From assembly GCF_025766255.1 (NCBI RefSeq), contig NW_026516731.1, positions 124,001 to 188,000 on the forward strand: a stretch of 64,000 nucleotides of DNA. The letters run 5' to 3'. The DNA is from Zychaea mexicana (taxonomy: Eukaryota > Mucoromycota > Mucoromycetes > Mucorales > Lichtheimiaceae). The stretch's first letter is position 1. Each line of letters begins with the position of its first letter. The position numbers and the translations under genes are program-made. The notes below the pieces were generated by a model. The model was not told where the DNA came from. It made no database searches and worked only from the letters and a program-made list of their open reading frames with translations. Shown here piece after piece: positions 35,190 through 45,671 of the stretch.

Positions 35190-35288
35190 CTACTTAGAGC
35201 AGCACTTGACCGTAGAGCAGCCAGATCCACATGAACAGTTGTTTGGATAATCAAGTCTCCCATTGGACAACTTATAGCGAGAAGGCAT
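35190..35288 (-). CDS. tiny Cys-rich ORF, possible metallothionein
   Basis: A 32-codon ATG-to-TAG frame (ATG at 35288-35286, TAG ending at 35190). Its C-terminal half has the cluster CSCGSGCSTVKCCSK: five Cys in 13 residues spaced C-x-C-x3-C-x4-C-C. The CxCGSGC core is like the short copper metallothioneins of ascomycetes. The N-terminal half (MPSRYKLSNGRLDYPNN) has no Cys, which is unusual for that family. If real it would bind Cu(I), Zn or Cd in the cytosol. There is no splice support and promoter evidence is weak, so chance cannot be excluded. The frame stands alone in an otherwise empty stretch between two genes. Confidence 0.3.
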   Translation of the reverse strand: MPSRYKLSNGRLDYPNNCSCGSGCSTVKCCSK

Positions 35289-35767
35289 CCTATCACATTC
35301 GATACCAAGGATGGGTCACTCACAAGAGAATGGCCACAGTGTCGTGGTTTTGAAAAAGACGGTGCGGAGGCTATCCCCTGACCTTCTTTCGTGGCTGGTG
35401 ATGGCTTACGATTGTGGCAATTGTTCAACAATTGGTTTAAAGGAAAAAGGTGGTGGTGGTGCCTTTTGTATTATTTTTGATCTTGTTCATGTAATACTCT
35501 ATTGAAAGTTATGTACTATGTTTTAGATTCCTTGGTGTATATGCATATGTCGCTGGCTGGCTGCCTGACCTGAATCAGCAGGCTATCTTGAACAGGCTTT
35601 GATAGATCGACAAAAGATGAAGGAGTGGGTTTATTCGAACAAGATATAGATGATTGCATGGATAAGCAAAGGTGGATAAGAAGAAAGGAAAAGGAGGAGT
35701 GGTGCCTGTGCTCTTTATGATCTAATTCCTGACAAACGGCTCTGAACTGAAGAAGAAAGGTGGAAAT
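35289..35767. other. intergenic, no gene seen
   Basis: 479 bp upstream of the small Cys-rich frame and downstream of the NPC2-like gene. A GGT run (35450-35461) is visible. No other coding segment or motif is supported. Confidence 0.4.
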
Positions 35768-36680
35768 CTATCTGTGGCGAGGGAAGCTCATACGGCCGTC
35801 CAAGCAAGTAACTTGCTTTTCTTCGGGTGTCGTGATCACTGCGCGGACTGAGTAGCGTCCCTACAAAGAAAGAGGATGACGGATGATTAGAAATACTGTA
35901 GAGTTCGGGGAATTTTCCTGATTCCTATGATGCCATTACTGCTATACTCACGGGTGCTATATGCATATACACACACACACACACACACATACAAGAATAA
36001 AACAAGGTTTTCGGTATTAGTCCTACTTCATCCAATGAGATCATGGTTATGGGAAAAAGAAAAAAAAAAAGAAACCACTTACGGATTTCCTTGGGCAGAT
36101 CAACTTGCTTCGTAAGTTGGAGATCGCCCTTCTCGATAGGGCATTCTTCATCAACCTTGTCGGCCTCTTGGCAAAAATCAAACTTCTTCTTGATCAGCTG
36201 GACAACACCGTACTTGACGGTAACTTCAACAGTGCTGCCCTCAGGCACTTGTTCTTTCAAGAAACCCTTAAAATCAACCGTCAACTTTTCCCCCGCCTTT
36301 GGAGGATCAGGGTTCAACGTGATATCCTTGATTCTTAATGATACGTAAGGGGTGTGATGTTGTCAGTATGCATGAATATATATATATGCAGTCTCATTTG
36401 CGACTGTCTCTAGGCCACCACTTTTTCAACCAGCACCCTTGTCGTAATCTTTCTAATTTACAATTCTACTGCGTGCGATGGGAAAAAAAAAAAGAGTTGT
36501 ACAATGGAGGTTCTTGACTTACTCCAAGAGATCACTGTCGTCACCACAATGAGTTATCAGGTCGGTAGACGACTCGTATGCAGGCTGGTCATTCTGAGAA
36601 AGAAAAGAAGGGATTATTGCTGCTTCAATAACAGCAATGCTCAAGGCAAGGAGTAATAGGGACAATGTCCAATTCTTCAT
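35768..36680 (-). CDS. NPC2: ML-domain sterol/phospholipid transfer protein (NPC2-like)
   Basis: Small secreted or vacuolar lipid-transfer protein of the MD-2-related lipid-recognition family (NPC2; phosphatidylglycerol/phosphatidylinositol transfer protein). Exons are 36680-36523, 36333-36083, a 5-nt exon 35956-35952, and 35860-35768. They total 507 nt, or 168 residues. A signal peptide is evident (MKNWTLSLLLLALSIAVIEA). The ML domain reads ITHCGDDSDLLEIKDITLNP, then DPPKAGEKLTVDFKG, GSTVEVTVKYGVVQLIKKKF, FDFCQEA..CPIEKG and DLPKEI|PP|GRYSVRAVITTPEE, ending KQVTCLDGRMSF. The expected disulphide cysteines are present. Without the CACCC micro-exon, exons 2 and 4 are out of frame; with it the family motif EIPPGRY is restored. 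The start at 36680 is preferred to 36800, which would bury the signal peptide. A TATA-like AATAAAAG lies about 75 bp upstream. Confidence 0.88.
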
Positions 36681-37002
36681 GGGTAGCAAAATAGTGGGAA
36701 ACCGGGAAAGATAGTGTGCTCGTTCCCCCAAGCAGACTGACGAGGTATGGGCGGCTTTTATTGGAGCGCCGAACCAACACTGCCTGGGTTTATTGTACAC
36801 CTGCCTTTTACGGGTAGGATTCGCTCAGAGCAAAGCATTTGCTTGACATGTCTGCCCTTTATCCTGGGAAAGTTTTGTAAATTTTGAAATCCAGCATATA
36901 TAAAATGGCTTTGCCGATGTTTTGTTTTAATGTGCCAACCCCACCCCTCTCTTCCCTTTTTTTCCTCATTCTTCTTGTCCTGTTTACTAAGACCGCCTCA
37001 GA
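36681..37002. promoter_or_regulatory. divergent promoter region between the NPC2-like and GrpE genes
   Basis: 322 bp separate the divergent start codons. On the minus strand an AATAAAAG (36755-36762) lies upstream of the NPC2-like start. On the plus strand a TATATAAAATGG (36896-36907) lies about 100 bp before the GrpE ATG and is a candidate TATA element. Confidence 0.5.
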
Positions 37003-37668
37003 ATGCTTCGAAATCTGTGGACTGTTCGCGCTAGATCGCGATCGCTCCTGCCTTCTTTGCAATGCACCCGATCGTATGCTACACCAACTCCAGCAAGCCT
37101 TGAAGAACGAGACAAGAAGTTGAACGAATTAAACGTAATAACAGTAAGCAACAAGTTTTGTCTGTCAACTATCAACTCAACATATACGCACACAACGGAT
37201 GTATAGGAAGCGGTGCAGCGCTGCATGGCCGACAAAAAGGTGCTGGAAGAACGCAGCACCAAGGAAGTTGCCACGCAACGAGACTACGCGATCCAAAAGT
37301 TTGCCAAGGATCTGCTAGACACCGTTGACGTGCTGGGCATGGCCAAAGCATCGATCCCTGCAGAGTTTCGCAATGCGGAATCAATTCAGAAGCATACTGC
37401 GGATGAGATCGTTGACAAGCTGACCAATCTTTATACCGGTATGACCATGACCGAAACCGAACTCGTCAAGACGCTGAAACGCCATGGTGTGGAAAAGTTG
37501 GAACTGCAACAAGGCAAACAGTTTGATGCGACCAAGGCTCAATCTGTGTTGAGCAAAGAAATCCCAGGCAAGGAGCCGGGCACAATCTTTACGGTCAAGA
37601 AGTCTGGCTACACCATACGAGGACGTATGCTACGACATGCTCAAGTAGGCGTTGTCGCAGAAAAGTAA
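37003..37668 (+). CDS. MGE1: mitochondrial GrpE nucleotide-exchange factor (Mge1)
   Basis: ADP/ATP exchange factor for mitochondrial Hsp70 in protein import and folding. Exons 37003-37143 and 37207-37668 total 603 nt, or 200 residues. The N-terminus is an Arg/Ser-rich mitochondrial presequence (MLRNLWTVRARSRSLLPSLQ) with a likely cleavage near RSYA. The long coiled-coil arm carries ERSTKEVATQRDYAIQKFAK and DLLDTVDVLGMAKASIP. The beta domain carries VEKLELQQGKQFDATKAQSV, TVKKSGYTIRGRMLRHAQVG and VVAEK at the end. It is complete as written. However, the last codons (GAA AAG TAA GG) also form a consensus AA|GTAAGG donor, and splicing from it joins the downstream hydroxylase frame in phase (see findings). 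Confidence 0.94.
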
Positions 37669-37802
37669 GGAATCTTCCTGATACTCTCTCTCCGCGAACC
37701 TTCCTCCGATCATTCGGCATGTGACCGCGAGAAAAGTTATAGTATGGCCTGATTCACTCATTGAAAACAAAAAAAAAAAAACAATTGTCATTTGTTTGAT
37801 AG

Positions 37803-39493
37803 GCGGTCATACGCTGCACAAGCGGCTACACAGAGGGCCTCACAGCCGCCGTCGCAGGTCAATAGCTTAAAGACGACATTGTGCTTTTCAATTACGGATA
37901 AGGTGGGTGCCCTGGAGAACTGCTTGACTGCCATCAAGGCCATGGACGTCTCATTGACCCGTATCGAGTCGTAAGTGCGATTTGGATCGATACTGTGGGA
38001 ATACAGTGTAATCTAACATTTGAGAACAGACGACCCAGCCGTACTTCAGATTGGGACTATGATTTCTTTGTGGATCTGAAGGCTCGCGACGCCGTGCAAG
38101 TGAACAATCTGGTAGAAGGTCTTCGTGCGCATACAGCGGACGTACGTGTTATCGGCGCTGATGGCAATGCACTGGGTAGGAAGGAGGCATCATCTTCATC
38201 ACTATGAGTCTTTAGATTGCAGGAAAAAAGGTACTGACAACCCGTGGGAATAATCGTGGGAAAATTTCTGCAGATAGTGTGCCATGGTTCCCACGTAAGA
38301 TGACAGATCTCGACACGTTTTCTGAAAAGGTGCTTGAGATGGGCGGGGAGTTGAGTAAGTTTTTCCTATCATCATCATCATTACTGGGTTAGGGTACGTT
38401 TACCTATCTGACAACGGACTCGGCGACTCACATGCCCCCCCCTCCTTCCTTTCATATAAGGTTCTGACCACCCCGGTGCTCACGATCCCGAGTATCGTGC
38501 TCGTCGAGCCGACATTACACGCATGGCAAAGGCATTCCGCACAGGCGATCCTGTCCCTCGCGTCGATTACACTCCTGCAGAAAACGACGCATGGGGTCAG
38601 GTCTATCGTCGACTGACGCAAATGTACAAAACACATGCCTGTCGTGAGCATCAGTACGTCTTCCCATTGCTTGAACAAAACTGTGGCTACAGCGACAAGG
38701 AAATTCCGCAGTTGGAGACTGTGTCGCGCTTCCTGAAGGATTGCACAGGTTTCCAGATCCGTCCTGTCATGGGCTTGTTGACAAGTCGTGACTTTTTGAA
38801 TGCCTTTGCCTTCCGCGTCTTCCATTCGACCCAGTATATTCGCCATCCTTCGCAACCCTTCTATACCCCTGAGCCCGATGTGTGTCACGAGTTGCTCGGC
38901 CATGCACCTTTGGTAAGTAACTGCTGTGCTACTATAAATATTTGGCATAGTCGATGGCGTGTCCTAAACAATAGGCATTTGCACCAATGTGCGCTTCTGT
39001 TTCTCTCTAGTTTGCAGATCCCGACTTTGCAGACTTTTCACAAGAGATTGGTTTGGCTTCGCTGGGGGCTTCGGACGAAGACGTCAAGAAACTCGCCACC
39101 ATTTTCTGGTTCACTGCAGAGTTTGGTGTGTGCCGTCAAGGAGATGAGCTCAGGGCTTATGGTGCTGGTTTGTTGAGCTCATTTGGCGAATTGGAATACA
39201 GTTTGTCGGACAAGCCGGAACACCGACCCTTTGAGCCAGAAAAGACTGCTGTTACAGAGTATCCCATCACAACGTTCCAACCAGTTTACTATGTGGCCGA
39301 CTCGTTCAAGGATGCACAAGAAAAAGTACGCAACTTTGCAGCCACAATGAACCGTCCATTCTCGGTGCGATACAATGCATTAACACAAACAATTGAGGTG
39401 CTCGATACCAAGGACAAAGTAGTTCGTTTTGCCAAAGGCATTAGAGACGATATGAAGACATTAACCACCGTAATTGAATCACTTTCTCATTAA
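37803..39493 (+). CDS. PAH: aromatic amino acid hydroxylase (phenylalanine 4-monooxygenase type), 5' end uncertain
   Basis: Iron- and tetrahydrobiopterin-dependent hydroxylase, most like phenylalanine 4-monooxygenase (Phe to Tyr). Exons 37803-37970, 38030-38175, 38223-38354, 38461-38912 and 39011-39493 encode about 460 residues in phase. An N-terminal ACT regulatory domain reads [20 protein letters not shown], then [18 protein letters not shown]. The catalytic domain starts [14 protein letters not shown], with [27 protein letters not shown] and [13 protein letters not shown]. The ligand residues are in [14 protein letters not shown] (two His) and [12 protein letters not shown] (Glu). It ends with [12 protein letters not shown] and a short helix. 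No ATG lies in frame between the upstream stop (37762) and the ACT domain. The first exon is therefore missing from my model, or the gene is spliced from GrpE. SYAAQ at the exon start looks like a presequence cleavage region. Confidence 0.93.
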
Positions 39494-39607
39494 ATTTATA
39501 TAATAGTACAATGACAGAAAAAAAAAATTTACAATATATTATGATCTCCCTGATCTATCTAGTATGTTTTCCCCTTATCTTACAAGAAAAAAAAAGAACA
39601 GGATCAT

Positions 39608-42600
39608 TTAGTGGTTTCCTGTAAACCGCTGGACTCGACTTGCAGGCGAACCATGCATTGGTGGAAGTGGAGGTGGAGAAGTGCTTCGAGCATTGTGGAG
39701 TGGGGGTGGAGGTGCGGAGGACGGAGGCGCGTATATTGGTGGAGGATATGGAGGACTTGCGGCCGCAGGACCATTGTATGCGGTAGGATCGACCCATCCG
39801 CCGGATGATCGCATTCCTGGTGGTGGTAGTGGTGAACCTGGAGGAGGTGGATGTGGTGATGCAGTTTGTGGCCGGCTATTAGGTCCGTTGTTGTAATAGC
39901 CTGGCGGTGGCGGTGCTACTTGGCCGTTCTGGAGTGCTCGTCGACGTGCCTTGTACGCAGTGAGACCAGGCCAGCAACAGCAGCCTCTAAAGAAGCATCG
40001 GAAGAGAATGAAAAGCAGGATGAGGGCTAAAACAACGCCTACTGGAATAGCAATCTCCTTGTTGTTTTGAAGCCATGCTAGTGCTCGGTTGCTTGATCCT
40101 CCATAGTCGCATGATCCGTCTCTGCACAGACCGGTTCCACCACAAGGCGTGCCGTCCAAAAAGTTACCATTGAATAAGGTACAGCCGTAGCCACTCGCGC
40201 TGGAGCAGGAAATTTGACAACTTGAACTCATTCCTGAACAGGCACTCGTAATGGACAGCTCGGAACCACGTTCCTGACATTGTTGATCTCGCGATGTACA
40301 CTGGCCGGATGCACATTGTAGGCCGCTGTTTTCGCCACCACACGAAGTGGAATCGTCCACAAATGCATCTTCCGGACAATCCCCGCTATTACCGTCGCAA
40401 TATTCAGCAATATCGCATTCACTTTGTGCTTCACGACAAACTGTCTCTGCAGGACCTAATTGGCAGTTGTCGCAACACAAGTCGGTTACATCACTATTTA
40501 TCGTACAGCGATTAAAAAAATATCCTTTCATGTACACAAGACTCAATATCAGCACTTACTCGCAAGTAGCGTTGTTAATGAATGTACAAGTTTCTGCGTC
40601 ACAACAACTGCTGCTAGTTCCTCCTGGATCACAGTCTTCACCGTCTTCTTTGATACCGTTACCACACATTTGCAATGTCTGGACAGTACGGCTACCGGGA
40701 GCTATTATGATTATATACATGAGTATTCTGTAATTTTGATGGCTAATTTTTCATTCTTTACCTTCCAAACATGATCCCATCGAAGAGAATAGGCCACAGA
40801 TAGTGTTGATTGAGCAGGGACTGAACGCTTCACTCGAGACGTTATTTGTAGGATTCATGATATATGTTCCTCCAGCATCGCATTCGATATCACTCAGTGG
40901 GCAGCAACTACATGATGACCCACTACATGGACACGTATCGGATGTACAGTCATGAATGGCACCTGTATCGCCGATATAGCAGAAAAAAAGTTAGTGTTTC
41001 TATATTCTATTTCTTTTTTTTGACAGATTGCATTAGCGTTTGACTTACCAAAACCGTGGCCGATTTCGTGTGCGACAACTTTCCACTCGTCACGAACTAC
41101 AGCAGTGAAAACAATCGTTCAGGTTAAGTCTTGAATATCCAAATCATCGCGAGATATGTTTTTTTTTTCTTTCACTTTGGGCAACGTTAACTTACGGACT
41201 GAGGAAACACCGGTTCCTGATACATATTGAGTTACGCCTCCAACACTTTGCTCATTTACACCCATGTTACAAAGCTGTTGCAACCAAGCAACACCAACTT
41301 CCACGCCCGTTCTAAAGATAATTTAGAAGCCATCGGTCATATCAGTATTTTCGGACGACGCTTTCTTTTTTCCTTTTTTCAACTTACGCGCAGTTTGTCA
41401 TCAAGTGCCACAAGCCAGCGCCATCACCACTCATGTACGAGCGCCATAAGCTAAAGTCGCTCAATCGATCACTTATTGTATAACTGTTGGAGCATTCTCG
41501 GTTCCAAGTCGGGTCTGGTGAAGACGGACAAATTTCAGACATGATTGTGATATTGATCAACCCCAATTGAATGTTGAACGTGTTTTCGTAGACTCCTGAG
41601 GCAGTATTCCAATTATTGATGATTTGCGTCCGTGCGTCTTCAACCGATCCATAGTTTCTGGTGTAAGTACAGTCGGCAGCCACGCCCATGTAATTAACTG
41701 AAATTGTTGAGAGTTAGCAATATGTTAGGTTAATGTCGCACAAAATTTCCAAAATAAGGAAGACTTACTTAGCGTTGAGCTTGGACACCCACTGGTATCC
41801 TGCCGTTTGGCCAAACCACTGCTTCCACCGACAGGAGAGTCAAACAAGTGGCCAGGGGTGTAAATGCCCATCTCGCCTGCAGCAGGATGGCCCGCGCGCA
41901 AAACTGGATGCTGGAACTGGTTACCACTGTTGAAGGCTAATCTATCGAAACCGCACCCTCCACTATGGCTGTCGTCTTCGTTGTCGGGTGAGACAAGTGT
42001 GGTATCGGAGTCACGGTAAATGACCATGTGGGCATTGTCTTTGTTGGTTAATTCAGCATCATCCAAACGCTTGGATAATTTGTAGTTTCGGGTAGTCTTT
42101 ATGTGATGCATTTCGCCGTTCATTGTAAATGCACCTTCAAACACAGGATAGTCCATGTCGGGTCTAAACCAACGCATATTATCGCAAGCATTGAGATGAG
42201 TGTCGTTGTCCACCATCAACATCATCATTATCATCAAGAAGTAGCTAGTAGGGAAGCTACTCTTAATAATGCTTACCTGGTTAAATCCTGTCGAAGAATC
42301 ACTCGAGCCCAACCGAGATGCTGGGCGTCATCGATATCATTCGAGTATTGTTGTTCTGACACACCTGCCCGGTCTCGTTTCCATCGATGGTGGGTATCCG
42401 AGTCACTGACGACGTAACCTCGGTAGATTCGAAACTGTTCGTGAGTGAGGGGTGTGCCCTCGCCATTACGCCATGTCACTGCATTCGGGTGGAATAGGTC
42501 GAGATTTGGGTGCAAGTGGAGATTAATAGACTGGTTGTAGGCACGAAGCGTTAATCGTAAAATGTCATCGTGTTCAATACTATGGCTGGAAGGTGTATAT

Positions 42601-42916
42601 GCAGGGTTTTGTGTCAAGCTTCGTTTCCTGAAAAAATTCTCAGGGCGAGGGGCAATATCGAGCTGAACTGTCCTCAACGGTTCGACATGCAACAGTTGTC
42701 TATTGTTTACGCTGTGACCTAAAAATAATAACAAAGCGCACCCCCTAACTGTGTGAATATGGACTGGTGCTGCATTTACTGTAATTGTGCTTCTAGAAAC
42801 TTGTCTAATGAAGAGGTATCTACTTTACCGGATACACGGTGTAATGACAGTAATACGGCTGCGACGATGAACAGTAGTGCAGTTGTTCCTCTCGAGGAAG
42901 ACAAAATATGAATCAT
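39608..42916 (-). CDS. ADAM-family membrane metalloprotease
   Basis: Type I membrane zinc protease (disintegrin and metalloprotease). Nine exons: 42916-42829, 42718-42277, 42163-41769, 41697-41388, 41311-41196, 41096-41049, 40962-40762, 40701-40560 and 40493-39608. They total 2628 nt, or 875 residues, all in phase. Parts in order: a signal peptide (MIHILSSSRGTTALLFIVAA); a prodomain with VQLDIAPRPENFF and VFEGAFTMNGEMHHIKTT; then a basic KRQD near the prodomain end that may be cut. The reprolysin domain has DCTYTRNYGS, NCATGVEVGVAWLQQLC and the zinc motif VVAHEIGHGFGAIHDC with Met-turn YIMNP. The disintegrin/Cys-rich region has CGNGIKEDGEDCDPGG, CREAQSECDIAEYCDGNSGD and CCDNC. One TM helix follows (IAIPVGVVLALILLFILFRC). 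The cytosolic tail of about 120 residues is very Pro-rich (PPPPGYYNN, PPPPPLHN), suggesting SH3/WW partners. Confidence 0.95.
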
Positions 42917-44250
42917 CAAAATGCAATGCTGTCGTGTTTACTGCTGTTGTTGTATGTGAACAGGGTTAGAAAGAAAGACGAATTTCAGGTGGTCTTGTCC
43001 CCTTTCTTGTTATATGTTATTGTTTCCCTTTTTATGGCTGCGGATACAATAAGGGGAGCGGAGAGAAGGTAAAATGAAGAAAAGAAAGAGACAAGAAGAG
43101 AGGGAAACAAAGCTTACACGAAGACTTTGTATGTGAGCTCAAGCTGTGTGTGTGAGGCACAGCTTCAGCGGCTTCTTAAAAATGGGGCGAGCGGAAAACC
43201 GAGATTTTCCTTTGAATCGCCATAACAGGAAACGAGTTTGTGGTCCATGCCAAGAAAACCCACTCAGTCTTTCTTCTTCTCCATTTTCCCCCGCTTCCTC
43301 ACCATAAGATCTGCCCTTTCCAACTAATTCCGGCCGCACCGTACGACCCATGCTTCGAGCTATGCGATGGCCCCATCTCGCTCTTCTAGCCCCGGTGATG
43401 TTATTGTTATTGTTTGCCAAGAAGGATAGCAACACCATTTTTTTCCATCTCATCATCAATCAACTGACAGGTTGCTGGAATTTACCGAATTTCCAGTCTT
43501 ACTGCTCCCGCTGTTTCGCTTGTTCGGCACGGAATCTCCGAAACCGATTACACTTGCAAAGGATAAAAATAAAAACAGAGTCCCGCTAAAGACGACATAT
43601 GCTGCATTAAAGCACAGCGAAACAAACTGTTACGAGAAGTTTATATCCATGGGCAACCAATCCAACTTGCCGTTGCTGTCATCTAATGGTAATAATGCTC
43701 CATTTAAATTGCTGCAACATATCAGCCACGCCCCACAATCACCAGACCTTGTCGGTGTACATCCCTTGAACCTTCGCCTGCATTTACCCCTTGCTCTTTC
43801 ACCCCCACCGTTCGCATTTGCTATATGCTTTACTATTTGTTGATTCTGTAATCAGAGAGAGGTAGCGGAAACCTATACAATCTAGTCTAATCTTTGTGTA
43901 CATTATAATTCTGATATGAGCGATACGGCTATATTTATGTTCATCCAAGATAATTGAAACTGGTCCCTGCTAGTTACAAAAGCCCATGGTAAATCTACTA
44001 CTGCTAGTAAAAAATACAGTTTTAAAACTACTGCTTCTTGCCTATACGGCGGCCTAGGGTATGTTGCGTCGGACATCAATCCTTGATGTCATGTAAGACA
44101 ATCAAACACAATATGGTGAAGAACAACGAGGCATATTGCTACGCTTGTATAATATGTGCATAAATGCAACAATATGTGGTTTAACTTCGTTCTTGTAATA
44201 CTCCTAAGAACAGCGGCATCACTATCAGCAGTATTAGCCACAGCGTATCA
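42917..44250. other. intergenic upstream of the ADAM gene, no gene seen
   Basis: 1.3 kb with GA-rich stretches (43055-43110). A plus-strand open frame at 43472-43843 has low-complexity, unconvincing text. The ADAM promoter must be near 42917-43150. No other feature is supported. Confidence 0.45.
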
Positions 44251-45671
44251 TCATGCTAATTGTAAAGTAGTCTGAGAGACACCGTTCACAAGGAGCATTG
44301 GGAGACCATACCGGAAAAGGTAAGCAATCGTTATCCAGACATCTGAGACGATTAGAAAGAATGACAGCTTACACCACACAGCAGCAAGAAACCATCTACC
44401 GTTATAGTCAAGATAATGATGATGCTGCGAGCAAGATGCATACTCAATGCCAAGAAACAATCGTTGTCTATTCTTAACTTTTTCTCCTAACATAGTATAA
44501 AAATTGGGGTGGTGATCGCAAAGAAGCATCTTATAGAATTTCATGGTTGCACAAGTGTAGTACAGTAAAAGTTGATCTGAGCTCATTCTCATCATCGGTT
44601 TGTGCCGTTCTCCTTTTATCATCGCACCTTCTTTAAATGACAAAAAAACAATACGTATACCTCCGGTATGGTAACTGCAAACTTTGCTGTTGACGAATGA
44701 AATTGCAGCGGTTGGACGTGCTGAGTCTGAGCCAAGGTTTCTATAAGAATACCCAGATGGGTAGATACGGTGTCTGTTTCTTGCAATGTGATGGATCCAA
44801 ACAGTTGATAATTGAGGTGAAGCAAAGTGCACTAGTAACATTGAGCAGCATCATCACTAACAATATCCTCTGTAATTAACCTTCAGACGGGGATGAAGCA
44901 CAAGAAGGCGATTGGACCCGGGAAAGTGTAGTATTACCAAGAACGCCATTGGAAAATAAAAGTTTCAGAACGCCAAAGTACTTGTCAAATGGTTGTTAAT
45001 GCGCAGGGTGAAATACGCAGAAGATGATATAAATTGGCAAGAAAGTTTCATGAGAGATGATGGTTGGACTCGATCGTGTTCGGGTTAGATCAGCAGGTGT
45101 AGCTAAAAAGCAGAGGACCCCGTTCCACGTATATGATATGTGGAGCGACAGCCGCAGAGAAAATTCCCGAGTTGAGGACAAAGCGGACATGTCGGTTCGT
45201 CTACCGCCGCGATCGAGCTGGAAATCCGTTTTAATGCCGCAGCTTTTGTTTGGCAAAAAGGAGTTCCACAGAAAAGTAGTCATTGAGACGATGGACGTGC
45301 TCGTATCTCATAATGTTCAAGTTACAACTGTTTGTACGCTTGTAATTAGACGGTATGATAGAGTCTTCAAATTAAATAGATACGCGATACGCCAAGTTTT
45401 TTCCAAGGTCAAAAGTGGTATGCATACATATTGCAGTTCTAACATAGAGCTATATATCCATATGTGAGAATTGGCAGCCTCAGCCAGTTTCACTATGAAG
45501 AGAAAGCTTGCTGAATGCACCAGCACTGTGGATTCTGATGAAGACGACCACGAAGGTGATGCAATCAACAGCAAAGAAATAACAATTACCACCACCATAT
45601 TTTCCCTTGACAACAAAAACAACGACACCCGCTCGCTTCTCACACCGTCAAGCTATTATTCTGGCCTCTAG
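44251..45671. pseudogene. scattered coding-like fragments, unknown family
   Basis: Several short frames read like protein but are interrupted. On the plus strand, DGDEAQEGDWTRESVVLPRT lies near 44890, and LFGKKEFHRKVVIETMDVLV with HNVQVTTVCTLVIRRYDRVF at about 45245-45370. KRKLAECTSTVDSDEDDHEG, ending TRSLLTPSSYYSGL, spans 45498-45671. On the minus strand, around 44620-44825, is SITLQETDTVSTHLGILIET. Stops separate the pieces and no domain is recognised. This looks like decayed repetitive or duplicated genes rather than one live gene. Confidence 0.35.

Noticed and set aside
43472..43843. 123-codon open frame upstream of the ADAM gene
   Set aside because: Low-complexity text, no splice or promoter support and no family resemblance.
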